Shown here one piece after another: positions 10,023-17,737 of a stretch of DNA of 64,000 bases. The notes beneath the pieces are model-generated. The model was given only the letters and a program-made list of their open reading frames with translations, did no database searches and had not been told where the DNA came from. The stretch lies in NCBI GenBank assembly GCA_017630455.1, contig JAGBVG010000023.1:1-64000 (forward strand). Direction: 5' to 3'. This DNA is from Alistipes sp. (GTDB taxonomy: Bacteria; Bacteroidota; Bacteroidia; Bacteroidales; Rikenellaceae). Position 1 is the first letter of the stretch, and the number at the start of each line of letters is the position of its first letter. The translations under genes were made by a program, and so were the position numbers.

Positions 10023-10032
10023 TGTATCTTTG
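10003..10032 (+). promoter_or_regulatory. prfC promoter P3 (proximal)
   Basis: TTG (10003-10005), 19 bp, TATCTTTG (10025-10032). It gives the shortest leader, about 20 nt before the prfC ATG, so it is probably the ancestral promoter. Confidence 0.75.
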
Positions 10033-10059
10033 CAAGTTGAATATAAAATAAAAGACTAT

Positions 10060-11643
10060 ATGGCTCTTATCGACGAGATTACACGACGACGAACATTTGC
10101 AGTTATCGCACACCCTGATGCCGGTAAAACAACACTTACCGAGAAGCTCCTCCTCTTTGGTGGTGCTATCCACGTGGCGGGTGCCGTGAAGAGTAACAAG
10201 ATTAAGAAGGGTGCTACTTCGGACTTTATGGAGATTGAGCGTCAGCGAGGTATCTCGGTGGCAACATCTGTTATGGGCTTCGAGTATAAGGATGCGAAGA
10301 TCAACATCCTCGATACTCCAGGTCACGAGGATTTCGCGGAGGATACATACCGAACCCTCACAGCCGTTGACTCGGTAATCATCGTTATTGATGGCGCTAA
10401 GGGTGTTGAGACTCAGACACGTAGGTTGATGGATGTCTGCCGTATGCGCAAGACCCCGGTTATCGTATTTATCAACAAGCTCGACCGCCCTTCGAAAGAT
10501 CCATTCGACCTTTTGGATGAGGTGGAGCGCGAGCTGAAGATTCGCGTGCGTCCTTTGGCATTCCCAATCTCGTCGGGCGATACGTTCAAGGGTGTCTACA
10601 ACATCTACGAGAAGAACCTCTCGCTCTTTACTTCCGACGAGCGTCAGACTGCCGATGCCTCTACGGTTGAGATTAAGGATCTCGCATCCAATGAGTTGGA
10701 TAAGTATGTAGGCGATAAGTTTGCGTCGCAGCTTCGCGAGAATATCGAGATTGTGGAGGGTGTCTACGACAGCTTCGACCGTGAGGCATATCTCGCTGGT
10801 GAGGTAGCTCCCGTATTCTTCGGCTCGGCGGTGAATAACTTTGGCGTTAGGGAGTTGCTCGACTGTTTCATCCGCATCGCGCCATCGCCACGTAATGCCA
10901 CAACTGAGACACGTCTTGTAGAGCCTCAGGAGGCGAAGCTCACGGGCTTCATCTTCAAGATTCACGCCAATATGGATCCTAACCACCGCGACCGCATCGC
11001 ATTTATGAAGATATGTTCGGGACGCTTCGAGCGTAACAAGAACTACCTCCACGTGCGCAGTGGCAAGCAGCTCAAGTTCTCATCGCCTACGGCGTTTATG
11101 GCCGAGAAGAAGTCGGTGATCGACGAGGCATTTCCAGGCGATATCGTAGGTCTTCACGACACAGGAACGTTTATGATTGGCGATACCTTCACCGAGGGCG
11201 AGAAGCTTAAGTTCACAGGTATTCCATCCTTCTCGCCTGAGCACTTCCGATATATCGAGAATGCCGATCCTATGAAGTTCAAGCAGTTGGCAAAGGGTAT
11301 CGACCAGCTTATGGATGAGGGTGTTGCGCAGCTCTTTACCTCGTCGCTCAATGGTCGCAAGATTATCGGCACGGTGGGAGCGTTGCAATTCGAGGTTATC
11401 CAGTATCGCTTGGAGCACGAGTATGGCGCGAAGTGTCGCTGGGAGCCTATCTCGATACACAAGGCCTGCTGGATTGAGTCGGAGAATGAGGCGCAGCTCG
11501 CGGATTTCAAACGCCGTAAGCATACCAATATGGCTGTCGATAAGCACGGCCGCGATGTGTTCCTTGCCGACACCAGCTATGCGTTGGCAATCGCGCAGGA
11601 GAATTTCAAGGATATACGCTTCAAGTTCACCTCGGAGGTGTAG
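10060..11643 (+). CDS. prfC: Peptide chain release factor 3 (RF3)
   Basis: A 527-residue translational GTPase that recycles RF1/RF2 after termination. The ATG at 10060 is chosen because the GTPase domain starts at once ([26 protein letters not shown] in two parts: [11 protein letters not shown], then P-loop HPDAGKTT); the open frame extends upstream but into the promoter repeats. Visible GTPase motifs are the P-loop HPDAGKTT, switch I region [16 protein letters not shown] (G3) and NKLDRP (G4). Domains II and III follow, ending FKFTSEV. Length fits the family (about 525-530). It is monocistronic, with three tandem promoters before it and a weak hairpin after it. The window contains no prfA or prfB. 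Confidence 0.97.
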   Translation: MALIDEITRRRTFAVIAHPDAGKTTLTEKLLLFGGAIHVAGAVKSNKIKKGATSDFMEIERQRGISVATSVMGFEYKDAKINILDTPGHEDFAEDTYRTLTAVDSVIIVIDGAKGVETQTRRLMDVCRMRKTPVIVFINKLDRPSKDPFDLLDEVERELKIRVRPLAFPISSGDTFKGVYNIYEKNLSLFTSDERQTADASTVEIKDLASNELDKYVGDKFASQLRENIEIVEGVYDSFDREAYLAGEVAPVFFGSAVNNFGVRELLDCFIRIAPSPRNATTETRLVEPQEAKLTGFIFKIHANMDPNHRDRIAFMKICSGRFERNKNYLHVRSGKQLKFSSPTAFMAEKKSVIDEAFPGDIVGLHDTGTFMIGDTFTEGEKLKFTGIPSFSPEHFRYIENADPMKFKQLAKGIDQLMDEGVAQLFTSSLNGRKIIGTVGALQFEVIQYRLEHEYGAKCRWEPISIHKACWIESENEAQLADFKRRKHTNMAVDKHGRDVFLADTSYALAIAQENFKDIRFKFTSEV

Positions 11644-11663
11644 CGAGGTGTTAAAATATAGTT

Positions 11664-11702
11664 AAAAAGCGAGGTGCGGAGTTACGTATTTCGCTTTTTT
11701 TT
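11664..11702 (+). terminator. Probable terminator of prfC
   Basis: AAAAAGCGA (11664-11672) pairs with TCGCTTTTT (11691-11699), followed by more T. The stem is AT-rich and the loop is 18 nt, so strength is uncertain. It overlaps the upstream side of the next promoter. Confidence 0.5.
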
Positions 11703-11704
11703 AT

Positions 11705-11712
11705 TATCTTTG
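11705..11712 (+). promoter_or_regulatory. -7 box directly before the His-rich gene (possible leaderless start)
   Basis: TATCTTTG ends only 7 bases before the ATG at 11720. No matching TTG lies 19-21 bp upstream. Confidence 0.45.
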
Positions 11713-11719
11713 CCGCCGG

Positions 11720-12061
11720 ATGGCACGACGCAAACAACAGATAATAAGCTTTTTACTACTACTCGTTATAGGTTTCTATTTGGGTGGTAGTACGCTCTTT
11801 GTCCATAGCCATACCATTGGCGGCATAAATGTCGTCCACTCACACCCCTTTAGTGGTAACCCCTCTGCGCACTCTCATAGCTGCGCCTCTGTCGACACCA
11901 TCTCGCGCCTTCATAATGTGGATGGCGTTGTGGCTGAGAGTGTTACCATCTCCAATGGTGCATCATTTGTAGAGCTTAGCCGCGTTGCGACATTGAGCTG
12001 TGATCTCTGCTCTGCCGAGTCGTCTCTCTATCTTCTTCGCGCACCTCCTGCGCTTGTTTAA
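11720..12061 (+). CDS. Small His-rich membrane-anchored protein, probably metal-related
   Basis: A 113-residue protein with an N-terminal basic stretch (MARRKQQ) and one hydrophobic segment (about residues 8-27) that could be a signal anchor or uncleaved signal. The exported part has three HSH motifs (VHSHTIGG, VHSHPF, AHSHSC) and a CDLC motif near residue 94, which together look like a metal-binding surface. No other ATG exists near the 5' end, so 11720 is the only start. It sits directly upstream of a TonB-dependent receptor, though that gene has its own promoter. Small His-rich proteins next to TonB receptors occur in Bacteroidota; a role in divalent metal sensing or delivery is inference. 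I do not recognise a named family with certainty. Confidence 0.75.
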   Translation: MARRKQQIISFLLLLVIGFYLGGSTLFVHSHTIGGINVVHSHPFSGNPSAHSHSCASVDTISRLHNVDGVVAESVTISNGASFVELSRVATLSCDLCSAESSLYLLRAPPALV

Positions 12062-12140
12062 CACATATCTTAAGCCTCTCAATCGCCATTAATAGGTATA
12101 TTGCGTCCGTATCGTGTCGCATAATACCGTATATATGCGA

Positions 12141-12171
12141 TTGAATGATAGTGTATTAACCACTACCTTTG
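12141..12171 (+). promoter_or_regulatory. Promoter of the TonB-dependent receptor
   Basis: TTG (12141-12143), 20 bp, TACCTTTG (12164-12171), giving a leader of about 30 nt. Confidence 0.7.
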
Positions 12172-12209
12172 CACTACACTTACGACGTTAAACAATTATT
12201 GAAGATCAG

Positions 12210-14546
12210 ATGAAATCAACACTTTTTACACTCTTACTACTACTAACTCCCCTCTTCGCTATTGCTACGCCTGATAATCCGCAGTCGCCGAATGTATCGG
12301 TGAAGAACGAGCATCTGCGTAAGAATAGCGATGCCAACATCTACGGCCACATCATCTCGGCAAATACGGGAGAGCATATCCCTTATGCAACAATCACCAT
12401 CAAGGATACCACCATCGGATGTGCTGCAGATGGCACGGGTCACTTCCGAATCAACAACATCCCTGTCGGTGAGCATATTCTCATCATCGGAGCTTTGGGC
12501 TATGATAATCAGGAGGTTGTGTATCGCGCTATAGCGCACACCACCAAGGAGCTTAACTTCTCGCTTGTGGAGTCTACAACGATGGTGGACGAGGTTGTTG
12601 TCTCGGCAACACGCAACGAGACCAATCGCCGCCAGACAGCTACGGTTGTTAACGTGGCTTCGACAAAACTCTTCGAGGGCACGGCATCCTCAAACCTCTC
12701 GGAGGCTATGAACTTCCAGTCGGGACTCCGCGTGGAGAACACTTGCGGTAACTGTGGCGCGCCACAGCTGCGTATCAACGGCCTTGAGGGTCAGTATTCT
12801 CAGATTCTACTCGACAGCCGCGCTATATTTTCGTCGCTTGCCGGTGTATATGGTCTTGATCTTATGCCTGTTGCGATGGTGGAGCGTGTGGAGGTCATCC
12901 GTGGTGGTGGCTCGGCTCTCTTTGGCTCGAGTGCCATCGGCGGCGTGGTGAACATCATCACCAAAGACCCTGTGCGCAATACGCTCTCGCTCTCCAATAC
13001 CACAAATATTATGGAGGATGGAACACCAGATATCAACACCTCGCTTGGTGGCGCCTTCGTATCGGATGACTACAAACTCGGCACATATATCTTCGGTCAG
13101 GTGAAGAATCGTGGTGGCTACGACCGCAACGACGACGGATTTACGGATATCACCGTTCTCCGCTCCGAGACCGTCGGCTTCCGTGGTTACTACAAGACTT
13201 CGGCACACTCGCGCCTAAATGCCGAGTATCATCATATCCACGACTTCCGTCGCGGTGGCGATAACCTCAATTCCGCACCCCATATGGCCAATCTTTGCGA
13301 ACAGGTGGATCACAGCATCGATGGCTGTAGCATCAGCTTCAGCTACTTCCCAAATGTTCGTCACCGCGCAAGTGGCTATGTCTCAGCGCAGAACATCAGC
13401 CGCTCGAGCTACTTTGGCGCAGATATGAATCCCGATGCCTATGGCACAACGCGCGACCTTACGCTGGTCGGAGGAGTGCAGTATACTCATAACTACAAGG
13501 CGGGTCTCCCTGCGGAACTTACTGCGGGCTTTGAGTATAATTACAACGCCCTTAACGACTTCTATATCGCCACGGGACGCCGCATCGACCAGCATACATC
13601 GGTGTATGGTCTCTTTGCGCAGAATGAGTGGAAGAGCGAGAAGTTCAACGCCTTGGTGGGCTTCCGTCTCGATAAGCATAATATGATCCAGATGCCGATC
13701 TTCTCGCCACGTGTGACACTGCGCTATAATCCCGTAAGCGACCTCGGACTTCGTGCGAGCTACTCGAGTGGTTATCGTGCGCCGCAGGCCTACAACGAGG
13801 ATTTGCATATCGATGCCTTGAACCATACGGTATCTGTGATACGCCTCTCGGAGGAGCTTCGCCCCGAGTATTCTCACTCGTTGAGCCTCTCGGCGGACTA
13901 CTATCGCAACTTCGGCCGTCTGCAGACCAACATCCTCCTCGAGGGCTTCTACACTATCCTCGACGATGTCTTTACGCTCGAGAAGATAGGTGTCGATGAA
14001 AATGGTGTGATCATCAACGAGCGTCGCAACGCTGCGGGTGCGCGTGTAGGTGGTGTCACAGCAGAGGTGAAACTCGGCATACCTTCGATCTTCGACGTGC
14101 AGCTCGGATATACGTTCCAGAAGAGCCGCTACGTAGAGCCTGAGCAGTGGAGCGATGTTGTGACGCCGCAGCGTGAGATGTTCCGCTCGCCCGACCACTA
14201 CGGATACTTTAACTCTAACTTCTACATTACTAAGCAGTTTAACGCCTCGGTATTTGCAACGCTCACAGGTCCTATGCTTGTTCAGCACGCCGAGCATACA
14301 CTCCCCGATGGTACAGTAGTTGGCGATGCTGAGGTTAGAACGCCAACCTTCTTCGACTGCGGTGCGAAGCTCAGCTACACATTCCGTCTTACAAACCTCA
14401 TCAACCTCGAGGTGAATGCCGGTGTTAAGAATATCTTTGATGCCTATCAGCAGGATGTCGACCTCGGTGCAGGACGTGACTCGGCATATATCTACGGTCC
14501 GTCGCTGCCACGAACCTATTTCTTTGGCGTGAAGCTTTATCTGTAG
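12210..14546 (+). CDS. TonB-dependent outer-membrane receptor with carboxypeptidase-like N-terminal domain
   Basis: A 778-residue protein with a signal peptide (MKSTLFTLLLLLTPLFAIA). Residues about 43-115 form a carboxypeptidase-regulatory-like beta domain (IYGHIISANTGE ... HFRINNIPVGEH), then comes a TonB box-type stretch and plug (VDEVVVSATRNE onward). The plug contains a CGNCG motif and RVEVIRGGGSALFGSSAIGG, typical of the CirA/BtuB-like class rather than SusC. A 22-strand barrel follows, ending PRTYFFGVKLYL. No SusD-like partner is adjacent, so a glycan substrate is unlikely; the His-rich neighbour and the two plug cysteines suggest a metal or metal complex, but the substrate is inferred only. 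It would need TonB-ExbBD, which are not in the window. A bidirectional terminator separates it from the convergent MATE gene. Confidence 0.92.
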   Translation: MKSTLFTLLLLLTPLFAIATPDNPQSPNVSVKNEHLRKNSDANIYGHIISANTGEHIPYATITIKDTTIGCAADGTGHFRINNIPVGEHILIIGALGYDNQEVVYRAIAHTTKELNFSLVESTTMVDEVVVSATRNETNRRQTATVVNVASTKLFEGTASSNLSEAMNFQSGLRVENTCGNCGAPQLRINGLEGQYSQILLDSRAIFSSLAGVYGLDLMPVAMVERVEVIRGGGSALFGSSAIGGVVNIITKDPVRNTLSLSNTTNIMEDGTPDINTSLGGAFVSDDYKLGTYIFGQVKNRGGYDRNDDGFTDITVLRSETVGFRGYYKTSAHSRLNAEYHHIHDFRRGGDNLNSAPHMANLCEQVDHSIDGCSISFSYFPNVRHRASGYVSAQNISRSSYFGADMNPDAYGTTRDLTLVGGVQYTHNYKAGLPAELTAGFEYNYNALNDFYIATGRRIDQHTSVYGLFAQNEWKSEKFNALVGFRLDKHNMIQMPIFSPRVTLRYNPVSDLGLRASYSSGYRAPQAYNEDLHIDALNHTVSVIRLSEELRPEYSHSLSLSADYYRNFGRLQTNILLEGFYTILDDVFTLEKIGVDENGVIINERRNAAGARVGGVTAEVKLGIPSIFDVQLGYTFQKSRYVEPEQWSDVVTPQREMFRSPDHYGYFNSNFYITKQFNASVFATLTGPMLVQHAEHTLPDGTVVGDAEVRTPTFFDCGAKLSYTFRLTNLINLEVNAGVKNIFDAYQQDVDLGAGRDSAYIYGPSLPRTYFFGVKLYL

Positions 14547-14556
14547 CAAATTGATA

Positions 14557-14601
14557 CAAAAAAAAGGGCGTGTCCAATAGCTTTTCGGACACGCCCTTTT
14601 T
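14557..14601. terminator. Bidirectional terminator between the TonB receptor and MATE genes
   Basis: A perfect ten-pair stem GGGCGTGTCC (14566-14575) / GGACACGCCC (14587-14596) is flanked by an A run on the left and a T run on the right, so it can serve both converging genes. Confidence 0.92.
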
Positions 14602-14602
14602 G

Positions 14603-15961
14603 TTATCTCACCTGACGTCTCAGGCGTATGAATGTCATCAGTGCTGCGGCTGTAAGACCTACGATAAGTCCTATGACCAAGCCCTGACACCCCATATCCA
14701 TACCATAGGCGAGCCAGCAGCCGATGGGGATGTTGAGACCGAGGTAGCTGATTAGCACTATCGGCATTATCACCTTCACATCCTGCAGACCACGCAGCAT
14801 ACTTATCGAGAGTCCCTGAATGGCATCGGAGAATTGGTAGATGGCGATAAATATCATAAGGTGTGCTGTGAGGGCTATAACCTCCTGATTATCTGTGAAT
14901 ATAGTGGCAAGAGGTACGCGCAGTGTGATGAATATAATCGCCATAAACGTGCCCCACGCGATGCCTAAGTGGTAGGTCGCAGCCACGGTGTTACGAAGCT
15001 CCGAGTGCTGCTTCGCGCCGCAGAGATGCGACACCACGATGGTGGATGCCGAGCCCAACGCCACGGTTATCATCCACGCGGTATTTGCTATGCTGAACGA
15101 CACCTGCATCGAGCCTGCCGCAACCTCGCCAAACGAGAGAGCGAGAATCGAGGTAAGGATGAAGGCTGCCGACTCCAGAACCATCTGGAACGAGATAGGG
15201 TAGCCCACCTTGAAGAGCGATCGGATGTAGCTTCGGGTTATGGCATCGCGCTCGAAGAAGGCACGGTAGATGCGCAGGCGTCGCGAGATGTAGTAGTATG
15301 CAGTTATAGCTCCAGTCTGTGCCACGCGCGAGATAAGCGTCGCAAGACCTGCACCCTCCGCACCCATAGGCACTGCACCCCACTTGCCGAAGATAAAGAC
15401 GTAGTTGAGCAGGATGTTTAGCGCATTACCGCCCAAGGTTATCCACATCGCGGTTTTGGTGTTTCCGATGCCCTCCAAAAACTGCTTCACGGCGAGGAAC
15501 AGCATCAGAGGGATGATGCTCCATACCAGCATATCGTAGTAGGGTAGTGCCATCTCAGCCACCAATGAGATATCCTGCCCTGGTGCGCTCATCCACTCCC
15601 CGAGTACCGAGATGAAAGGGCGCAAAGCTATGGCCACCGCCGTCGCTGCGACACCTATAATTGTGCAGTATATGATGCTGTTTTCGAAGAGTCGTCCCAC
15701 CTCGCGCCTGTCGCCTTTGGCATACTGCTCACCCACGAGGGGTGTTATGGAGAGTGCAAGGCCGAGGGCGGCAAGGTATATCAATAGAAATAGTGAACTG
15801 CCCAGTGATACTGCGGCAAGAGGCACAGGATCCTCACCTCCGAAGTTTCCCACCATTGCTGTATCGGCAAATTGTGTGGTTAGCTGTCCCGCCTGAGCAA
15901 GTACCACGGGTAGCGCTAATGCCAATATGCGTTTATAATATTTTGTGAATCGGCTAAACAT
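14603..15961 (-). CDS. MATE family multidrug/metabolite exporter
   Basis: About 452 residues with some twelve hydrophobic segments and the two-fold repeated arrangement of MATE (NorM/DinF-type) Na+ or H+ antiporters. The start MFSRFTKYYKRILALALPVVL at 15961 is preferred to an upstream in-frame ATG at 16003, which lies next to the terminator of the tRNA gene. The N-terminal family signature (PVVLAQAGQLTTQFADTAMVG) is present, split by a typical Gln-rich turn. The C-terminus RLRRQVR is cytoplasmic. Substrate cannot be told from sequence. It lies downstream of tRNA-Gln on the same strand but is separated from it by a terminator; no clear promoter was found in the 45-bp gap. Confidence 0.93.
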   Translation of the reverse strand: MFSRFTKYYKRILALALPVVLAQAGQLTTQFADTAMVGNFGGEDPVPLAAVSLGSSLFLLIYLAALGLALSITPLVGEQYAKGDRREVGRLFENSIIYCTIIGVAATAVAIALRPFISVLGEWMSAPGQDISLVAEMALPYYDMLVWSIIPLMLFLAVKQFLEGIGNTKTAMWITLGGNALNILLNYVFIFGKWGAVPMGAEGAGLATLISRVAQTGAITAYYYISRRLRIYRAFFERDAITRSYIRSLFKVGYPISFQMVLESAAFILTSILALSFGEVAAGSMQVSFSIANTAWMITVALGSASTIVVSHLCGAKQHSELRNTVAATYHLGIAWGTFMAIIFITLRVPLATIFTDNQEVIALTAHLMIFIAIYQFSDAIQGLSISMLRGLQDVKVIMPIVLISYLGLNIPIGCWLAYGMDMGCQGLVIGLIVGLTAAALMTFIRLRRQVR

Positions 15962-15995
15962 TATGCAAATAGATATAAAAAACGACACAATACTT

Positions 15996-16027
15996 AAAAA
16001 CAAAAGCGGCCCTCTGATGAGAGCCGC
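15996..16027 (-). terminator. Terminator of tRNA-Gln
   Basis: On the minus strand GCGGCTCTC / GAGGGCCGC (one wobble) with a 4-nt loop is followed by a T-rich stretch. It begins six bases after the tRNA 3' end. Confidence 0.85.
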
Positions 16028-16032
16028 CTTAG

Positions 16033-16103
16033 TTGGGCTACCTGGATTCGAACCAAGAATGACAGGACCAGAATCTGTAGTGTTACCATTACACCATAGC
16101 CCA
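16033..16103 (-). tRNA. tRNA-Gln (anticodon CTG)
   Basis: A 71-nt cloverleaf read on the minus strand: acceptor TGGGCTA/TAGCCCA, D arm GTGT...ACAC type, anticodon loop TTCTGGT giving CTG, and T arm CTTGG-TTCGAAT-CCAGG. CCA is not encoded. The last anticodon-stem pair (31-39) is an A-C mismatch in my fold. A canonical promoter lies about 20 bp upstream and a terminator follows. Confidence 0.95.
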
Positions 16104-16122
16104 ATGTTTCTGTTTGACGGTG

Positions 16123-16152
16123 CAAAAGTAGAACAAAATTTTTTAATTACAA
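16123..16152 (-). promoter_or_regulatory. Promoter of tRNA-Gln
   Basis: On the minus strand TTTG, 19 bp, TACTTTTG (16130-16123), ending 19 bases before the tRNA 5' end. Confidence 0.75.
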
Positions 16153-16174
16153 AGGATTTTGCAAAAAAAATTCA

Positions 16175-16182
16175 TATCTTTG
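16175..16182 (+). promoter_or_regulatory. -7 box for the NupG-like gene
   Basis: TATCTTTG, about 50 bp before the start codon. The TTTG upstream is only 13 bp away, so a proper -33 is not seen. Confidence 0.5.
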
Positions 16183-16231
16183 TTAAGATTTTTGCATTTG
16201 TAAACGTATAAACATATAAAATAGTCTGATT

Positions 16232-17563
16232 ATGAAGAATATCAAGTCTCGATTAATCGTTATGAACTTCCTGCAGTTTGCAGTGTGGGGAGCATATCTT
16301 ACCTGCGTAGGTCAGTTTTTAGGACGTGTGGGCCTCGGTGCTTACATCTCTTGGTTCTACGTTGCGCAGGGCGTGGTCTCTATCTTTATGCCTGCCATTG
16401 TGGGTATCATTGCCGATAAGTATGTGCAGCCGCAGCGTCTCCTCGGTATCTCACACCTACTTGCTGGAGGCTTTATGCTTGTGGCGGCCTACTTCGGTAT
16501 TAAGGCTACGGAGCTTGCCGCGGCAAATGCTGGTGATGCGAGCTATGTTGCCGACATCTGGCCTATCTTCATACCTTATGTCTTGAGCGTGGCGTTCTAT
16601 ATGCCTACCATCGCACTCTCGAATACCGTGGCTTTTGGTACTCTCACACGCGCGGGTCTCGACTTTGTAAGTGCCTTTCCACCTATCCGCACGCTGGGTA
16701 CTGTAGGTTTCATCGCTTCGATGTGGCTTGTCAATAGCCTCTCGTTCGGTTTGGCGGAGAATGCACAGTTTACATATATGCAGCTCGTAATTTGCGGTGT
16801 GTTGGGTGTTATCCTTGGCCTCTACTCGTTCACGCTGCCAGAGTGTCCTCTCGCGAAGAGCGATGAGAAGAAGGGTCTTGTGGAGCGTTTGGGTCTCGAT
16901 GCCTTTGTGCTCTTTAAGTCGAAGACTATGGCTATGTTCTTCATCTTCTCGATGCTTCTTGGTGTGTCATTGCAGATTACTAATGGCTATGCCACCTCGT
17001 ATGTCAATAGCTTCAGTGCCATCTCCCAAGATTGGTTTGCGTCGAACCCTACGATGCTCGTATCTATATCGCAGATCTCGGAGGCTCTCTGCATCCTTAT
17101 GACGGCATTCTTCCTTCGTCGCTTCGGTATTAAGAAGGTTATGCTCATTGCGATGTTTGCGTGGGTATTGCGCTTCGGCTTCTTCGGTGTGGGTACTACC
17201 ACTACTACCATCGGTGTTGTGGCGCTCATAGCGTCGTGCCTCGTATATGGCGTGGCATTCGACTTCTTCAATGTGTCGGGAGCGATGTTCGTGCAGCAGG
17301 AGGCACCACAGAGTATGCAGGGCAGTGCCCAGGGTCTCTTTATGCTTATGACCAACGGTATCGGTGCATCGGTAGGTACTTATATCGCAGGTAAGGTCGT
17401 AGACCACTTTTGCACCTGGGAGGGCGGATACCTCGTGTCACGTCCCGAGTTTGAGGGCTCTGGATGGGAGTCAACGTGGTTTGTCTTTGCGGGCTATGCT
17501 TTGGTTGTAGCACTTGCGTTTATGATTCTGTTCCGCTATAAGCACGATCCAAAACGCTTCTAA
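16232..17563 (+). CDS. NupG-like nucleoside:H+ symporter (MFS)
   Basis: A 443-residue inner-membrane protein with twelve predicted membrane segments. The N-terminus (RLIVMNFLQFAVWGAYLTC, then QFLGRVGLGAYISWFYVAQG) and the loop GIIADKYVQPQRLLG match the NupG/XapB nucleoside permease family rather than other MFS groups. It imports nucleosides with protons. The first residues MKNIKSRL are a good start, with an AT-rich leader. It is apparently monocistronic; the next gene is on the same strand but 174 bp away across a repeat-like spacer. Together with the nucleotidase, cytidine deaminase and nucleoside kinases elsewhere in the window, it suggests nucleoside salvage. Which nucleoside is preferred cannot be told. 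Confidence 0.88.
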   Translation: MKNIKSRLIVMNFLQFAVWGAYLTCVGQFLGRVGLGAYISWFYVAQGVVSIFMPAIVGIIADKYVQPQRLLGISHLLAGGFMLVAAYFGIKATELAAANAGDASYVADIWPIFIPYVLSVAFYMPTIALSNTVAFGTLTRAGLDFVSAFPPIRTLGTVGFIASMWLVNSLSFGLAENAQFTYMQLVICGVLGVILGLYSFTLPECPLAKSDEKKGLVERLGLDAFVLFKSKTMAMFFIFSMLLGVSLQITNGYATSYVNSFSAISQDWFASNPTMLVSISQISEALCILMTAFFLRRFGIKKVMLIAMFAWVLRFGFFGVGTTTTTIGVVALIASCLVYGVAFDFFNVSGAMFVQQEAPQSMQGSAQGLFMLMTNGIGASVGTYIAGKVVDHFCTWEGGYLVSRPEFEGSGWESTWFVFAGYALVVALAFMILFRYKHDPKRF

Positions 17564-17566
17564 GAG

Positions 17567-17730
17567 AATTAGGAGTGAGTAATTAGTAATTAGTAATTAG
17601 TAATGTTTCGCCTCTGCGAGGCGATTAGAGATGGGCTCCTCATAACTACCCACCTCTACCCATCAATCCCAAAAGCATCTCGCAGAGATGACACTATTTC
17701 TAATTTCTCACTCCTCACTACTAATTAATC
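17567..17730. repeat. MITE-like intergenic element with terminal inverted repeats (copy A)
   Basis: The spacer begins with AGGAGTGAGTAATTAGTAATT-type sequence and ends with the near inverse (TTTCTCACTCCTCACTACTAATT). It contains the core 'ataactacccacctctaccc' and a hairpin CATCTCGCAGAGATG. Related sequence occurs at 42292-42516. No ORF is seen. Confidence 0.6.
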
Positions 17731-17737
17731 TTTGGTT

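Noticed and set aside
9799..10059. N-terminal extension of prfC in the open frame
   Set aside because: It would translate the promoter repeats; the GTPase family starts at the ATG at 10060.
9994..11052. Minus-strand open frame opposite prfC
   Set aside because: The plus-strand RF3 motifs are unambiguous; the antisense frame has none.
13383..14690. Long open frame on the minus strand opposite the TonB receptor
   Set aside because: It mirrors the codon periodicity of the receptor gene, has no family resemblance and no promoter or start context; the receptor frame has clear domains.
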